Of a stretch of DNA of 64,000 nt, positions 34,950 to 46,165 are shown piece by piece. The position numbers were made by a program, and so were the translations under genes. How positions within the stretch are numbered: the stretch's first letter is position 1; the number at the start of each line of letters is the position of its first letter. The notes under the pieces are model-generated. The model was given only the letters and a program-made list of their open reading frames with translations, was not told the DNA's origin and did not search any database. The stretch is from positions 219,172,224 through 219,236,223 of the forward strand of contig NC_134276.1 in NCBI RefSeq assembly GCF_949628215.1, in the 5' to 3' direction. The DNA is from Phalacrocorax aristotelis. Its lineage: Eukaryota > Chordata > Aves > Suliformes > Phalacrocoracidae.

Positions 34950-35868
34950 GGGTTAGGGATGGGACGAGGAGAGAAATAGTCACAGAGGAGGCCAAGCTGA
35001 GTGGTGTGGCTGACACACCTGAGGGATGGGATGCCATTCAGAGGGACCTGGATAGGCTTGAGAAGTGGGCTGAGGTGAACCTCATGGGGTTCAAGAAGGC
35101 CAAGTGCCAGGTCCTGCACCTGGGTCAGGGCAATCCCTGGTATGAATAGAGGCTGGGGGGTGAAGGGATTGAGAGCAGCCCTGTGGAGAAGGACTTGGGG
35201 GTGCTGGTACATGAAAAGCTGGATGTGAACCGACAATGTGTGCTCGCAGCCCAGAAGGCCAGCCGTATCCTGGGCCACATCAGAAGTGTGGCCAGCAGGG
35301 CGAGGGAGGGGATTCTGCCCCTCTGCTCTGCTCTGGTGAGACCCCCCTGCAGTGCTGCGTCCAGCTCTGGGGTTCACGGTACCAGAAAGACATACGTGGA
35401 CCTGTTAGAGCAGGCCCAGAGAAGGGTCATGGAAATGATCCGAGGGATTGAACAACTCTCCTATGAGGGTGGGCTGAGAGAACTGGGTTTGTTTGGCCTG
35501 GAGAAGAGAAGGCTCTGGAGAGACCTTCTTGTGGCTTTTCAGTGCTTAAAGGGGTCTTAAAAGAAAGATGGGGACAAAGTCTTTATTAGGGCCTTTTGCG
35601 ATAGAACAAGGCTTTTAAACTAAAAGAGGTTGGATTTAGACTAGATATTAGGAAGGAAATCTTTACAGTGAAGGTGGTGAACCATTGGAACAGATTGGCC
35701 TGAGAAGCTGTGGGTGCCCCGTCACCGGAAGTGCTCACAGTTGGGTTAGATGGGGCTCTGAGCAACCTGAGCAAGTTGAAGATGTCCCTGCTGTTTGAGG
35801 CGGGGTTGGACTAGACCTTTAAAGGTCCCCTCTAGGCCAAACCATTCTGTGATCGATTCTGTGATTCC
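34950..35868 (+). mobile_element. CR1 LINE 3' end in SRCR gene intron
   Basis: RT C-terminal part ([20 protein letters not shown]) through [20 protein letters not shown] to the tail gtgatcgattctgtgattc. It sits in sense orientation between the transmembrane and first tail exon. A missing juxtamembrane exon cannot be excluded. Confidence 0.93.
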
Positions 35869-35894
35869 TTAGGCAGTTCTGGGTCTGTCTGCAG

Positions 35895-35990
35895 GCTCTG
35901 AGAGAGCTTGGGAGCCCTTCCCTGATGCTGTGTACGAGGAGATCGGTTACAGCCTGGCATGGGAGAAGCAGGCGAGGTTCAGCAGCAAAG
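35895..35990 (+). pseudogene. SRCR gene tail exon 1 (YEEI motif)
   Basis: 96 nt, phase 1-1: PFPDAVYEEIGYSLAWEK. WC1 and CD163-family tails carry the closely similar VYEEIDY..., a tyrosine motif reported as a kinase target in WC1. The frame is intact. Confidence 0.8.
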
Positions 35991-36426
35991 GTGGGTGTGG
36001 GTCCCTCATGGGGGGCACATCTGCAGGGCTCTTTCCCTGGCCTCCACCTAGGGCTGACCCACTGCAGATCCCGGCCCATGGTCCCTGCAGTGCTGTGGGG
36101 TCTGAGGGAAGAGCAGCCAGGTCCTGGGCCTGGGAGAGGGGAAGGAGAGGCGCTTCCTCCCCACCAGCTCTGCCCACTGCAGCTGGGGATAGCCCCTCTC
36201 TGCCTGCCCCCGCACCCCTCAGTGATACCTGGGGGATGAGGGATGGGGCTGGCCCCAGGCACCTCTGGGAGCCCCTTTGAGACAGGGTTGGTGCCGGGGC
36301 ACAGGGGCAGTCCTGAGCCCTCCCCCAGTCAGCCCTAGTTCCGCGGGTTCCCCATCCCCAGCAGCACTGACCACAGGCTGGGTCAGCAGAGCGCACACCT
36401 GTAACACCTGCTGCACCTCTCTCCAG

Positions 36427-36510
36427 GCTCCTATCCAGAGGGGTCCCTGACAGAGCTGCAGCCCTACGCTGGGGACAACGAGGAGGAGGGTGGTCTGCAT
36501 CCAGCGCCAG
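36427..36510 (+). pseudogene. SRCR gene tail exon 2
   Basis: 84 nt, phase 1-1: SYPEGSLTELQPYAGDNEEE with an acidic end. Good acceptor ctctccag and donor gtaaga. Frame intact. Confidence 0.7.
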
Positions 36511-36719
36511 GTAAGACGGGCAGGAAGGGGTTGATCTCCTGTGCCTGCAGACATATGATGGACAGCAGCCTCACTGGGTGTCACTGTCAGAGTTGGGGAG
36601 GACACGGGGGAGTCTCCTGTGGTGCTGCCAATGCCAGTGTCTGAGCCCCTGCGCATCCCCCCATCCTCTGCCCTGCAGGATGTATCTTCTCACTGTCACC
36701 AACTCCCCTTCCATTTCAG

Positions 36720-36872
36720 ATGTCCCTGTCCTGCCCGGAGGTGATCCAGCAGGCGGCTATGACGATGCCAGGGAGGCTTCCGACCCTGGGGAGGATCCTG
36801 CCCCTGGGCAGGGAGACTGGGAAATGCCCAGGGTGCCAGAGGAGGGAGCAAGGCCCGGGGATGCACCTGGAG
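36720..36872 (+). pseudogene. SRCR gene tail exon 3 (YDDA motif)
   Basis: 153 nt, phase 1-1: VPVLPGGDPAGGYDDAREAS followed by acidic and proline-rich sequence. It matches the WC1 tail arrangement VP..NYDDAEEV..PG. Frame intact. Confidence 0.78.
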
Positions 36873-37193
36873 GTGAGGGGGAAGGTTAGCGCTGCCAGTT
36901 CCTGGGGTGCCATCCCTGGTGCCGGATGAATCGCTGCTGTACTGGGAGAGCCCAGCTTCCTGGGATGGGGGAACCTGCCGCAGGAGTTTCCCTTGTGGTC
37001 TGGGCATGGGAGGGGGAGCCGAACACCTCGGGACCGGTGAGGAGACAGGAGGGAGGTGATGTATGGAGCAGGAGGGGCAGCCCATGGGATGAACACGCAA
37101 GGGCCTGCCTTGCTGCTTGCAGAGGCAAACCTGCACTCCCAGAGAAGGGCTGAGCCCCTGGAGCTAAGGGCGGTGCCTGGTCCCTGTCCACAG

Positions 37194-37378
37194 AGAGCAT
37201 GGGCTCTGACGATGCTGAAGAAGTGTCTCTGGCACATTCCCCTAAGGACACGAAGGCTGCGCCACCAGAGTTTGGCACAGAACAGTCCTTGAGCCCCAGG
37301 GCAGGAGAGCCCGTCCCTGCCATTGAGCTGGGTGCAGCCTGGAGGGAGGAGAGGACTGTGCAGCTGGGAGAGCCGTGA
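37194..37378 (+). pseudogene. SRCR gene last coding exon
   Basis: Starts SMGSDDAEEVSLAHSPKD and ends at TGA 37376-37378, followed by ATTAAA at 37481-37486. The serine-acidic DDAEEVSL motif resembles the end of WC1-type tails (YDDVELSAL), with serine in place of the tyrosine. Confidence 0.7.
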
Positions 37379-37480
37379 GCACCAGGGAGCCATCTCCCTT
37401 TTGCCACAGGCAGCAGAAACAGCTGGGCCTTTCCTCAGGTTTTATTCTCGTTTTTAGGCTGGGCCTCAGGATTTGTTCTT

Positions 37481-37486
37481 ATTAAA
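37481..37486 (+). terminator. Polyadenylation signal of the SRCR gene
   Basis: ATTAAA about 100 bases after the stop, followed by T/G-rich sequence (gcctttgggggtttg). Confidence 0.55.
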
Positions 37487-37499
37487 AGCCTTTGGGGGT

Positions 37500-38609
37500 T
37501 TGAGCCAGGGCTTCCACCTGCCTGCCCAGGTGTTGGGGTGCCTCCCTGAGGCCAACTGGGGGGAGCAGAGCACGAAGACATGGTGGCGGGGAAGGAGCAC
37601 GTCTCGGGGACGGTGGGCTCAGGGTCAGGCTGTGAGAGGCCATGGCCCCTGGGGCGTATTCCTGTTGTCTCCTGGGTGCCCAGGGAGCCTCTGCAGAAAG
37701 CAGCACTTGAATCCCCCTGAGAGGAGGGAGGTCAGTACTACCTCTCCGTGGGGGCCTGATCCTGGCACAGGGCCGCACTGCACAGCGCTGCCCCTTCACC
37801 GTCCCTGCAGGGCAATGGGGCAGGAGGAGGCTCTGCTGCGGGCACTGCTCCCACGCTCTGACCCACACTGGGGCTTATGGGGAGGAGGAAGGCCCTGAGC
37901 CTCCTCTGCCACCCAGGGCTCCAGCCCTCTGTGCCACATCGTCCCCCACTCCACAGCGGGAGCAGAGCAAGAGGGCGAGGGAAATGCCCTCCCTGGGTTG
38001 GGGCGCCTGCAGGCTCTGATGGCACCCCAGGGTGTGCGGAGGGGGGGGGCACGGAGACAGAAACCTCACACCCCCTTCCCCCTGCAGCCCCCTTCCCGCC
38101 AACATCTCTGGAGGTGGGGTGAAGGGCAGGCTTCCATCCCCATGGGGCTGATGCTGGAGAGGAGCACACATGTTGCATCAACCATTGCAGCAGGGGGCCA
38201 GAGGGGGCCAAGAGACGCTGCTCGGGACAGCGTATGCGTGCACAGCACTGATGCCTGTGTGCTACAGTGGATGATCCTCGCAAGGCTTTGCCAACTGCCC
38301 CTGGCACGTCCGAGGTCTTGCTGCGACAGCCCTCCGGAGGGAGGGTGTTCCCATTCAGGCCTCATCTCTGGGGCTTGCCTCACCCTGGGAGCGGGGCGAC
38401 GGTGGCCTCCGGTCTGGGATCCGAGCACTAGGCAAAGGAGGTGAGGAGGGGAGCAGTGTGTGCGCCACTGAGAACGACAGAGGGGACAGACAGGGTCTCT
38501 GCACAGGTCCTGCAGAGGAGACGTCCCATACCCTGCGCAGCAGGGAAGGAGGGGCAGCTGGAGCCCATCCCAGAGGAGCTCTGAATGGCATATCCTGCCC
38601 AGAGGGAGG
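37500..38609. other. GC-rich flank, no gene seen
   Basis: Long overlapping frames on both strands (for example 37738-38307 minus) reflect low stop density at high GC. No domain or splice pattern supports them. Confidence 0.5.
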
Positions 38610-38905
38610 CTGGGGATGTGTGCTGGAGGAAGGCTTCTTCTGAGCTGCAGATCTGCAGCCACAGAGTGGGATTGATGCTCTGGCAAGGGGTGAAGGAGCA
38701 AGCAGGGCTGAGGATGCATGGTGCTGGGGGAAGGCTCCTTCTGAGGCGCCAATCTGTGGCCACAGAGTGGGGGTGATGCTCTGGCAAGGGGTGAAGGAGC
38801 AAGCAGGGCTGGGGACACATGGTGCTGGGGGAAGGCTCCTTCTGAGGTGCAGATCTGCAGCCATAGAGCAGGAGTGATGCTCTGGCAAGGGGTGAAGCAG
38901 GGTTG
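38610..38905. repeat. 101-bp tandem repeat, about three copies
   Basis: gatgctctggcaaggggtga starts at 38674, 38775 and 38876, exactly 101 bases apart. The units are about 90 percent alike. A 305-codon minus-strand frame across it is a repeat artefact with a visible 33-34-residue periodicity. Confidence 0.88.
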
Positions 38906-38959
38906 GGGCAGGCTGGAAGGCAGCAGGCGGGCTCTGCAAAAACCTGAGGGAGGAAGTAA

Positions 38960-39032
38960 TGCTGAAGGCCGGGGCTGAAGCAAGGACCGTTAGATCTTCA
39001 GTCTAATCCTCTCCCGGCTGAGCTACTCCAGC
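38960..39032 (-). tRNA. tRNA-Phe (GAA), probably a pseudogene
   Basis: 73 nt without CCA. The acceptor stem GCTGGAG/CTTCAGC pairs fully with one G-U. The anticodon stem TTAGA/TCTAA is perfect around CTGAAGA (anticodon GAA), and the D arm is GCTC-AGCCGGGA-GAGG. The discriminator is A. The T arm is weak (CTTGC/CCGGC, two mismatches and two G-U pairs) and the B box is degenerate (GCTTCAGCCCC). The middle is identical to eukaryotic tRNA-Phe, so identity is firm. Function is doubtful because of the T arm. I see no T-run terminator directly downstream. Confidence 0.75.
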
Positions 39033-39299
39033 CCTGCCCCAGCAGCTCCTGACCCTGTGCCACCTGTGCCGGGCTCCTCAGGAAGGCTCCCCGGATAAGC
39101 TCCGCTGGGCCCAAGCAGGAGGGCCTGGCCCCTCCCTGCCTCCAGGGCCAGGGGGGCTCCAGGTTTGGGGGAGACCCCCTGATGCTGGGTGTGCCAAGGT
39201 CTGTGCGGGCCTGGTACAAGCATGACCGTGGGGAGGGTGAACGGGCAGGCCAGGCACGTGCGTCTGCGGTGGGAGAGGGGAGGGCTTTCATTCTCTTTG

Positions 39300-39750
39300 A
39301 TGTTGTCATGTTTTATAATTATCTTGTCTTTATTAACACCTGTGCTTTTTAAATTTTATTTTGCTGTCCCTATTTTGTAAGATTTTCTCTTTATTTCCCT
39401 AATCCCTGCCACTTCTTAAATGCAGAGACAGCAACATAAAGGAGAGGTGGAGAGAAAATGTAAAAAGCGAGAGCCCTAAGGAAAAAAATAAATAAAAAAT
39501 AGTGACAGCAGAGGAGAGAAAAGTAGAAAAATTTAAAAGCCAAGAGGTTAAGAGAGGAATGAACTAACAAATAGTAACTGAATCGGAACACAGACATAGG
39601 CAGGAAATTTAAAAAGTAATGGCAGTAAGGAAAGAGAAGATATAATTAAAAAATACAGAGAGGGAATGGGAAAAAGGTACAGAGAAAGAAGATTTAAAAA
39701 GGGGCAGGATTAGAGAATTAAAGGAAAATATTAAAAAATAGGACCATGAT
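39300..39750. repeat. Pyrimidine-rich degenerate repeat, inverted pair
   Basis: Positions 39300-39412 match the plus-strand repeat seen at 54.7-55.5 kb (ctttttaaattttat, ttgctgtcccta, tccctaatccctgc). Positions 39420-39750 match the same family in reverse complement (for example cttggcttttaaatttttct). The switch is near 39415. Confidence 0.65.
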
Positions 39751-39754
39751 TTAA

Positions 39755-39965
39755 AATGGCTACTTTATTAAATATATTATTATATATTTTTACATGTTTA
39801 TACATAAAAATGCAACAAATATAATAATAAAATATAATACACTAATATATCTTTATATACTATTATAAATGAAATATAAGAAGCACAATACTAAAAACAT
39901 AGCAAATATATATAAAAATGTATTCTGTACATTTATTAAATGATAAATGTAAATGGAAAGGCATT
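39755..39965. repeat. AT-rich low-complexity tract
   Basis: Nearly pure A/T with tatata and aaatata words. Nothing else seen. Confidence 0.75.
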
Positions 39966-40079
39966 TTGAAAAGCGCTGGCACTAATGGAAGAGCTGAAAC
40001 TTAACAAACACACATGGCGCAGGGGACACAATTAGACAGAACAGTTTGAGAAGCAAGGCCGGGTCTCCTGGCTCCCCCC

Positions 40080-41830
40080 TCAGCGACAGGCGCTGCCCCT
40101 GCTGACACCCGAGCTGTGCTCCCCAAACCCTGCTCCCTTCCATGCTGTGACCTTCAGGCAGGTGATAGAACTCGCAGCTGCTCTTCTGGATGCTATTATA
40201 CTCCCCAAGGGTTCACCTGCCCCTTTCCTGGGGCGCTGTGGGAAGGGTGGGGGCAGGGCTGGGGTAGATATGCCCCAGCCTGGGCTCAGGAGGCTCATGC
40301 TGCTCCTGGGCTCCTCTGGTGTTGGTGCTCTTGTGTTTCCTTGGGTGGTTGCAGCTTTGGAGCTGTCTCGGCTCCTCGGGCCAGGTGTGCTCTGGCGTTT
40401 AGAGAAGCAGAGGTGCTGCCTGAGGTAAGGATTTCAGAGCTTGGCACTGTTTGGCAGCATCTGTGCTAGAAAGTTCCCTTGTGTCCTGCTTCTCTTCTTT
40501 TTCTCATGGGATGTTTTGGGCGCTTAGGGGGTGGTAAGACGGTTTAATGGTATGGGGTTCTGTTTGGGGTTTGTTGTTGTTTTTTCCCTTGTAAGTGCAT
40601 TTTATTTTGCTGGCATTCCTGTCTTTACTGGAGATGGACCCTTGGGGGTTTTCACCAGCTGTGCTGTTTACACTCTCAATAGGCCTGCTGGTGAGATGCT
40701 GTGGTAGGGGTTAGGGTGAGTACATTGCCTCCATCTAGGTATGGAGCTTTAGCATTTCTCAGGAGAGTAGGTGGGATGTCAGGCACAGTGTCTCTCAGGG
40801 TAGGGAGCAGCTCATGGCTTTTGTTTATTGCCCACAGGATGTGGTGTTGTCCCTAGAACCTTTGCAGCTGCGGCAGGCCCCTTGCAGGTGATAAGCGTCA
40901 GGGCTTCCTTTATTTTGTGGGCCTGTAGCAAAGCCCGGTGCCTGTGAGAAGGCGGGAGAGAGGAGGTGCTCGCAGAAGGCAGGGCAGACCTTGGAAGAGC
41001 AGCGGCTGAGCCAGGGGCTCCAGCCCTGCCTGTACAGGGCAGGAGCTGTCGGGAAGGGTTGGGGTTCCTTCCCTGACTGCTCAGGAGAAGAGAAGGGGGG
41101 TCTAAGGTGTTCAGAGCGAAGGACGGTTGGGAAAGGGAGGGGGGTTCCTCAGCCTTTCTCAGAGGGGTTTTGCCCTTGGGTTTGGGTGTCAGTGAGGCCT
41201 GTTCTGTTTTGGTCTCTTGGCGGCCGGCGTGAGGTTGTGACATGGTCACGAGAGATGTGGCGTAAACTGTCCGGGCCTCTGCATCGCGATGTGCAGGGCT
41301 GAATGGCAGATGAGTCTCATCTTGGGACACGTGAGGGATGTTAAAGTACATTAAAAGCTACACTCCAGAACTCTGAGGCCTCTGCTGCTCCGTGCTGTTT
41401 CCATACTTTGTTCCCTGACTTAATTTTTGCATCCATCCCATTGCAGTCCATCTGGATATCGCGGTTGCTGTTACTTAGAGGTGGTGACTGGTCCCTTGTT
41501 TCCAGCGCAGGCTTGTGTCACTGTCTGGGCTTACTGTTTATTCATAGGTGATGGTGTGTGACTTTTCTGTGGGTGCCGTAGGTTCTTCCTCACAGCCCCG
41601 TCGATGATCTCGCCTCATGGCGTCTCCAGGAGTCAGTCTTCTTAGGGAGAGGTTTCTTACGCCTCTGGGTCACAAGATCTGTAGTTTTGTTTGCAGCGTT
41701 GGTCTGTGTGCGTCTGTGTTGGAGCTGCTCCAGGTGGGGCATGGCAATGGTAGAGTTGGGAAAGAATAGCAATAAGAGAGAAAGGTTAACGCTGATATGC
41801 TTCGACTGTTTTGCCAAAGCCTGTGTAGCC
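40080..41830 (+). repeat. Segmental duplication, leading part (partner at 57.98-58.69 kb)
   Basis: Shares ordered blocks with 57.98-58.69 kb: ctgtgggaagggtgg...gcagggc...gggta at 40230 and 58090, gctcctctggtgttggtgctc at 40310 and 58180, and gtggtaggggttagggtgag at 40702 and 58573. The partner is more AT-rich. No open gene recognised. A possible transcription start region lies at 40.2 kb. Confidence 0.6.
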
Positions 41831-44430
41831 CTTCGCACAGCCAGTAGCCATTGGCAGCGGGTGAGGACAGTGATTCCTATGCGATTTTGTGGGCTCCCAG
41901 AGGATGACTGTAGCTGTCTGGGAGAGGCAGCTAGAGTGCTAGCTGAGCAGAGGGCGTCTCAAGGGTGTTCAAGCTTGGATGTGCGAGGGCTTAATGTTTG
42001 ATGTAATGTATTTCCTTTAACAGCATGCTGTAGTTGGGCTCTCGATGGTGTTCCTACATGGGAACAAGAGGTGTGTCGTGGTTAAGCTATTGCTGTGCAT
42101 CCAGGTGACTTGTTCGGGGTTGTCTTTGCAGATGCCGAGGGGCAGGTCATGCAGGGTGATGGAGGAGAAGCTGCGGGGAGTGCTGTGACAAGGTGAGTTG
42201 GTGTGTGGTGTATAGCTGGGAGATTTGACTGATGGTTATATGACTCTGTTGAAGTTGTTTGGTTTTTGTTGTTGCTGTGTTTTTCTTTTTTTTTTTCCTC
42301 TTGATTTGAAGGTGTAAAGCAGTGAGAGAAGCATGATCTGGGCACCGGAGGTGAGTTGGGCTAGGTGAGTGGTGATTTGTGGGCTGAAGTAGTGTTTATT
42401 TTTGAGGTGTTGTGTTGGGGTGTAGTTATAAGCAACACCTGTTTGGGTGTTACAGGTGGTGGGCGAGCTTCAATGTGGCCACGGGAACTGACAGAGGCCA
42501 TGCAGGCTAGCTGTTGAGGTGATGAAGTCCATGGTGGGATCGGTGTGGGCTGGCTGCAGCATCTCAGCAGGTCGCTTTTTGCTTGGGTTCTTACAGGTGC
42601 TCCACAGAGGCTTCAGATAGGAGACGCCACATGCCAGTGAGAGCTGTGAGAAGGTGAGGCGGTGGTCAGTGTCTAAGATCAGAGAATCCCTTGTTTCCAG
42701 TGCAGGCTTGTTTCGCTGTCTTCCCTGGAACTTGCTGGAGAAGAGGATTTGTGTTCTCTGTGCTCGTGACAGCCTCTGGCCGGGGCCTGTCTCTTGTTTT
42801 ACCAGGCATGTAAGCTTTTTCTGCAATTCTCTTATTGCCTTTTTCCTGGTGTCCAATGAGGTTTGCTCCAGTGTCAGTGACGGCAGGTATCTTCTCTTAT
42901 GTTCAGGTGAGGGTGTGGGATGTGCAAAACATGGTCCCGGACAGGGGAGCTCTCTATTACGTGGGTGGCTGTGAGAAATATCATGGGCACCACGGGACAG
43001 GGATTGGAACCCGGTGCTCAGGTCAGACTGATGTGGTGGAACGGTCCCACCATCTGAAGGAGTGAATACTTCTGCACTGAAACTGTACTTGCTTGGTCTG
43101 CATCACCTTTGGCTTTTCCTTATCAAGTTCGTGTTTGGCAAGAGGCGTGTATCATCAAGCGATTGGGTCTGAGGGGTGTCCATGAGGTTTTGTGAGCGTT
43201 GAGTGATTTTCAGTATCTGTCTGCACTCGGGTCTCCTGTAACTAATATGCAGTTTTGGCTTAAGACTTGACAGTTCAGTGTTAGCTAATAGTAGTATTTT
43301 GTACGCACGCACCTGTGGCAGTGCAGTCTCCTGTCCCCTGTGTGTCCGTGCTTTCGTGCAGCGTGCTGTCTGCTGAGGGGTTCTATCTGTGGCAGTCCAT
43401 GGAGACATGTGGGGATTGGTTTTCCTTTTTTTTTTTTTTTTTTTAAGATGATAAGGCACCTGGCAACTGCAGGGCCAATGCAGCGGTGTGACTGTGTGCT
43501 TGTTCTTCTGAAGGATGGATGGACTAAGACTCTGGGCCCCCTGAAAGCTAAGTTGAGGCAACGGTGGTGGGGAAGGGGTTGTGCAAGGGAGGCGTTCAAG
43601 GGTAGCCGTGGCAGGAAGGGGGTTTATAGACAGTGTAGGGGAGAGGGCCGTCTGGGAAGCAGTCCCCTTTGAGCAGGGAAATGGAGTGGGTTACTTTTCA
43701 ATGTGACAGGCACTTGTGCCAGGCAGGGTGGTTCCAGGCTGTGTGATGTTGTGTTGTTTGTGTGTTCTATGTCTTCAACCTTCCTCAGGTCTTGATTGTT
43801 CTCCTTGCTCTCAAGGAGCAGGGCATGTGCCTTGGGCACTGTTGCGCAGGCCTGGCAAGGTTCTACTTGTGGGCACAGCGCCGGTCGTGTGGTTCTTTTT
43901 CTTGAGTCGCAAGCTTCAAGCGTGGATCGGTCTGGCGTCTTGGATGGTTTTTGGACAGTGGTCTTGTGCGGTGGCATTCCCGGCTGCGTGAGCAGCTCAG
44001 CTCTGTAGCTGTCCATTTCTAGAAACTGGTATTTCTTTCCTGCTTCCTTACACACTTAGGTCTTGAAGCCGGGCTGCTTGCACATTCATCCTCTCCTTTT
44101 GAGAGTAACTTCTTGTCATGGGCCACGAAGCTCTCATTGTTTTCTGGCATTGCCTCCTGGTGTCCTCGTGTTACTGTCAGCGTCCCCTGGTCTACTTGCT
44201 GGCTGGGGTATTTCCATCCAGTTGATGTTCCTGCCAAGAGTTTTCTCTTGTCCTTACAGCGCATTGTGTGTGGCGTTCCGTGTAGCATTGGTGTGTGCCT
44301 GTGCACGCTTGGCTTGGAGCCCTCCTGCTGGGGGTGTAGAGTCAGGGGTAGGGGGCCTAGAGAACAGAGTCTACAGTTCATCTATTAATCTGACCGAGGG
44401 TCTTGGGGCAAAGGTTGCACCATCATTTTG
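41830..44430 (+). repeat. Duplicated splice-site-rich unit, copy 1
   Basis: Contains exon-like segments bounded by polypyrimidine-AG and GTGAG: 42132-42192, 42312-42350, 42456-42505 (weak donor), 42597-42653 and one beginning at 43448. Shared landmarks with the other copies are cctacatgggaacaag at 42050, gaaagctaagttgaggcaac at 43540, gcagtcccctttgagcaggg at 43660 and agtcaggggtagggggcct at 44340. No reading frame is conserved among copies. No known gene family recognised. Confidence 0.65.
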
Positions 44431-46165
44431 GCTTGAGTAGCCGTCAGCGGTGGGTGAAGATGGTGATTTCTGTTCTGTTTTGTGGGTGCTGAGGGGATGA
44501 CAGTAGCTGTCTGGGAGAGGCAGCTAGAGCGCAGGGCAGACTGCGTCTCAAAGATGTTGCAGCTTGTATGCATGTAGGGCTTCTTGTTTCATTTTAATGT
44601 AGTTGTCTTAATGGCAGGCTGCAATTGGGCTCTCAGTCGTGTTCCTACGTGGGAACTAGACCCGTGTCACGGTTAAGCTATTGCTGTGCTTCAAGGTGAC
44701 TTGGTTGATACTGTTTTTGCAGATGCTGAAGAATGAGGCATGCGGGGTGACGGAGGAGAGCTGAGGGGAGTGTTGTGAGAAGGTGAGTCGGTGCATGGTA
44801 TGCAGAGGGAAGATGTGACCAATGGCTATGTGACTCATTTGCTGTATTTCTGGGTTTTTTGGATTGGAAGGCAGACAGTGATGAGTGAAGCAGGATCCAG
44901 TGAGCTGACTGTGCTTTTCTTGTTGAGGACGGATTGAGACTCCCAGCCCTCTGAAAGCTAAGTTGAGGCAGTGGTTCTGGAGGAGGGGTCGGGGGAGGGA
45001 GGGGAGAAGGCTGGTCATGGCAAGAGGGGTTTTTAAAGGTAGCGTAAGGAGAGGGCTGTGCAGAAACCAGTCCCCTTTGGGCAGGTAAGGGGTGCAGGGA
45101 TGAATGTCACAGACTTCTGACAGATGTTCTGCAGAAGACCTTTATTGTCAGCTTTTCACTGCTTATATATCTTTTCGACACATTCTCCACACGATCACAT
45201 GCAGTTTCTGTTATTCGTCAGCTAGCTCTAAGCCCGTGCCTTATGCTACATTCTAATAGGCTGTTCTATTATCTCTATGTCATTTGTTTTGGCTTACTTA
45301 ATTCTTTCTTGGCATTCCCACGCTCCTGTGTCTGTTTTTTATTTCCGCGCTGCTTCAGTGCAAGGATGTGTCAAACAGTGCTAAGTTACTTGCAAATTCA
45401 TCCCCTACAAAGGGGAGCGAGTTTCTCTTCAGCATTATATTAGTTTGTGCTGGGCAGGGCAGTTCCAGGCCTGGTGTGTTGTTGTGTAGTTTGTGTGGTG
45501 TGTGTTCAGTGTCTTAGACCTTCCTCAGGTCTTGATGTTCTCCTTGCTCTCTAGGAGCAAGGCACCTGCCTCAGGTACTGTCCCTAGGGCCTGGCAAGGC
45601 TCTAATCATGGGCACAGCACCCATCAGGCACTTTTTTTGCCTTACAAGTGTAAAGTGTGGATAACTTTGGCGTTTCAGAAGTTTCTGGACAGTAGTCTTT
45701 GGCGTCGTTCCTGGCTGCGTGAGCAGCTCTGCTCTGTAGCTGTCCATTTTCAGGGAGTGGGATTTCTTCCCTGCATCCTTAAGCACTTAGGCCTTGAAGC
45801 CAGGCTTCTTGTGCATCCATCTTCTTGGTTTTTAGAGGAACTGCTTGTCATGGACTATGATGCTGTGCTATTTTTCTGGGGCTGCCTTAGGGCCTTCTCA
45901 TATCACTGTCAGGGTCCTGTACATCTTGTTGCCTGATGAGCTCTTCCGTCCTGATGTTGTTGCTCTTGCCAAGGGCTTTCCCTCGTCTTTGAGGCGCGTC
46001 GTGTGTAGCGGTCCGTGTAGCGTTGGTGTGTGCCTGTGTGCGTGGCTTGGAGCCGCCCTACAGCTGGGGGTGTAGAGTCAGGGGTAGGGGGCCTGGTGAT
46101 GAGAGCTTATGGTTCATCTGTTGATGTGCCAGGGCTCTTGGGGGAAAGGTTGTACCGTCATCTCA
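44430..46165 (+). repeat. Duplicated splice-site-rich unit, copy 2
   Basis: Begins where the gtgaggacagtgattc landmark of copy 1 recurs, here as gtgaagatggtgatttc. Exon-like segment 44723-44782 keeps tgcag and gtgagtcgg. It is shorter than copy 1 because the exons equivalent to 42.45-43.43 kb are missing. A solo LTR (45093-45409) is inserted. Confidence 0.65.
45093..45409 (-). mobile_element. Solo LTR with 6-bp target duplication
   Basis: 317 bp, TGCAGGGATGAAT at one end and its near-perfect inverse ATTCATCCCCTACA at the other, flanked by aagggg at 45087-45092 and 45410-45415. On the minus strand a TATATAAG box (about 45165) precedes AATAAA (45141-45146). A 6-bp duplication is usual for alpha/betaretrovirus-like (ERVK) elements. 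It is absent at the matching places of the other copies. Confidence 0.88.

Noticed and set aside
34277-35377. 366-codon minus-strand open frame
   Set aside because: It runs across the SRCR stalk and membrane exons and into CR1 on the opposite strand. It has high GC, no domain and no splice logic.
38066-38983. 305-codon minus-strand open frame with repeated motifs
   Set aside because: The periodic peptide comes from the 101-bp DNA repeat. No homology recognised.
42835-43065. Small frame with VRVWDVQNMVPDRGALYYVG
   Set aside because: Not conserved in the other copies of the duplicated unit and no known domain. Probably chance.
43624-44055. Minus-strand frame (143 codons) partly conserved in copy 2 (MDSYRAELLTQPG)
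   Set aside because: Similarity follows from duplication. The frame stops early in copy 2 and is not held in copy 4, so coding is not supported.
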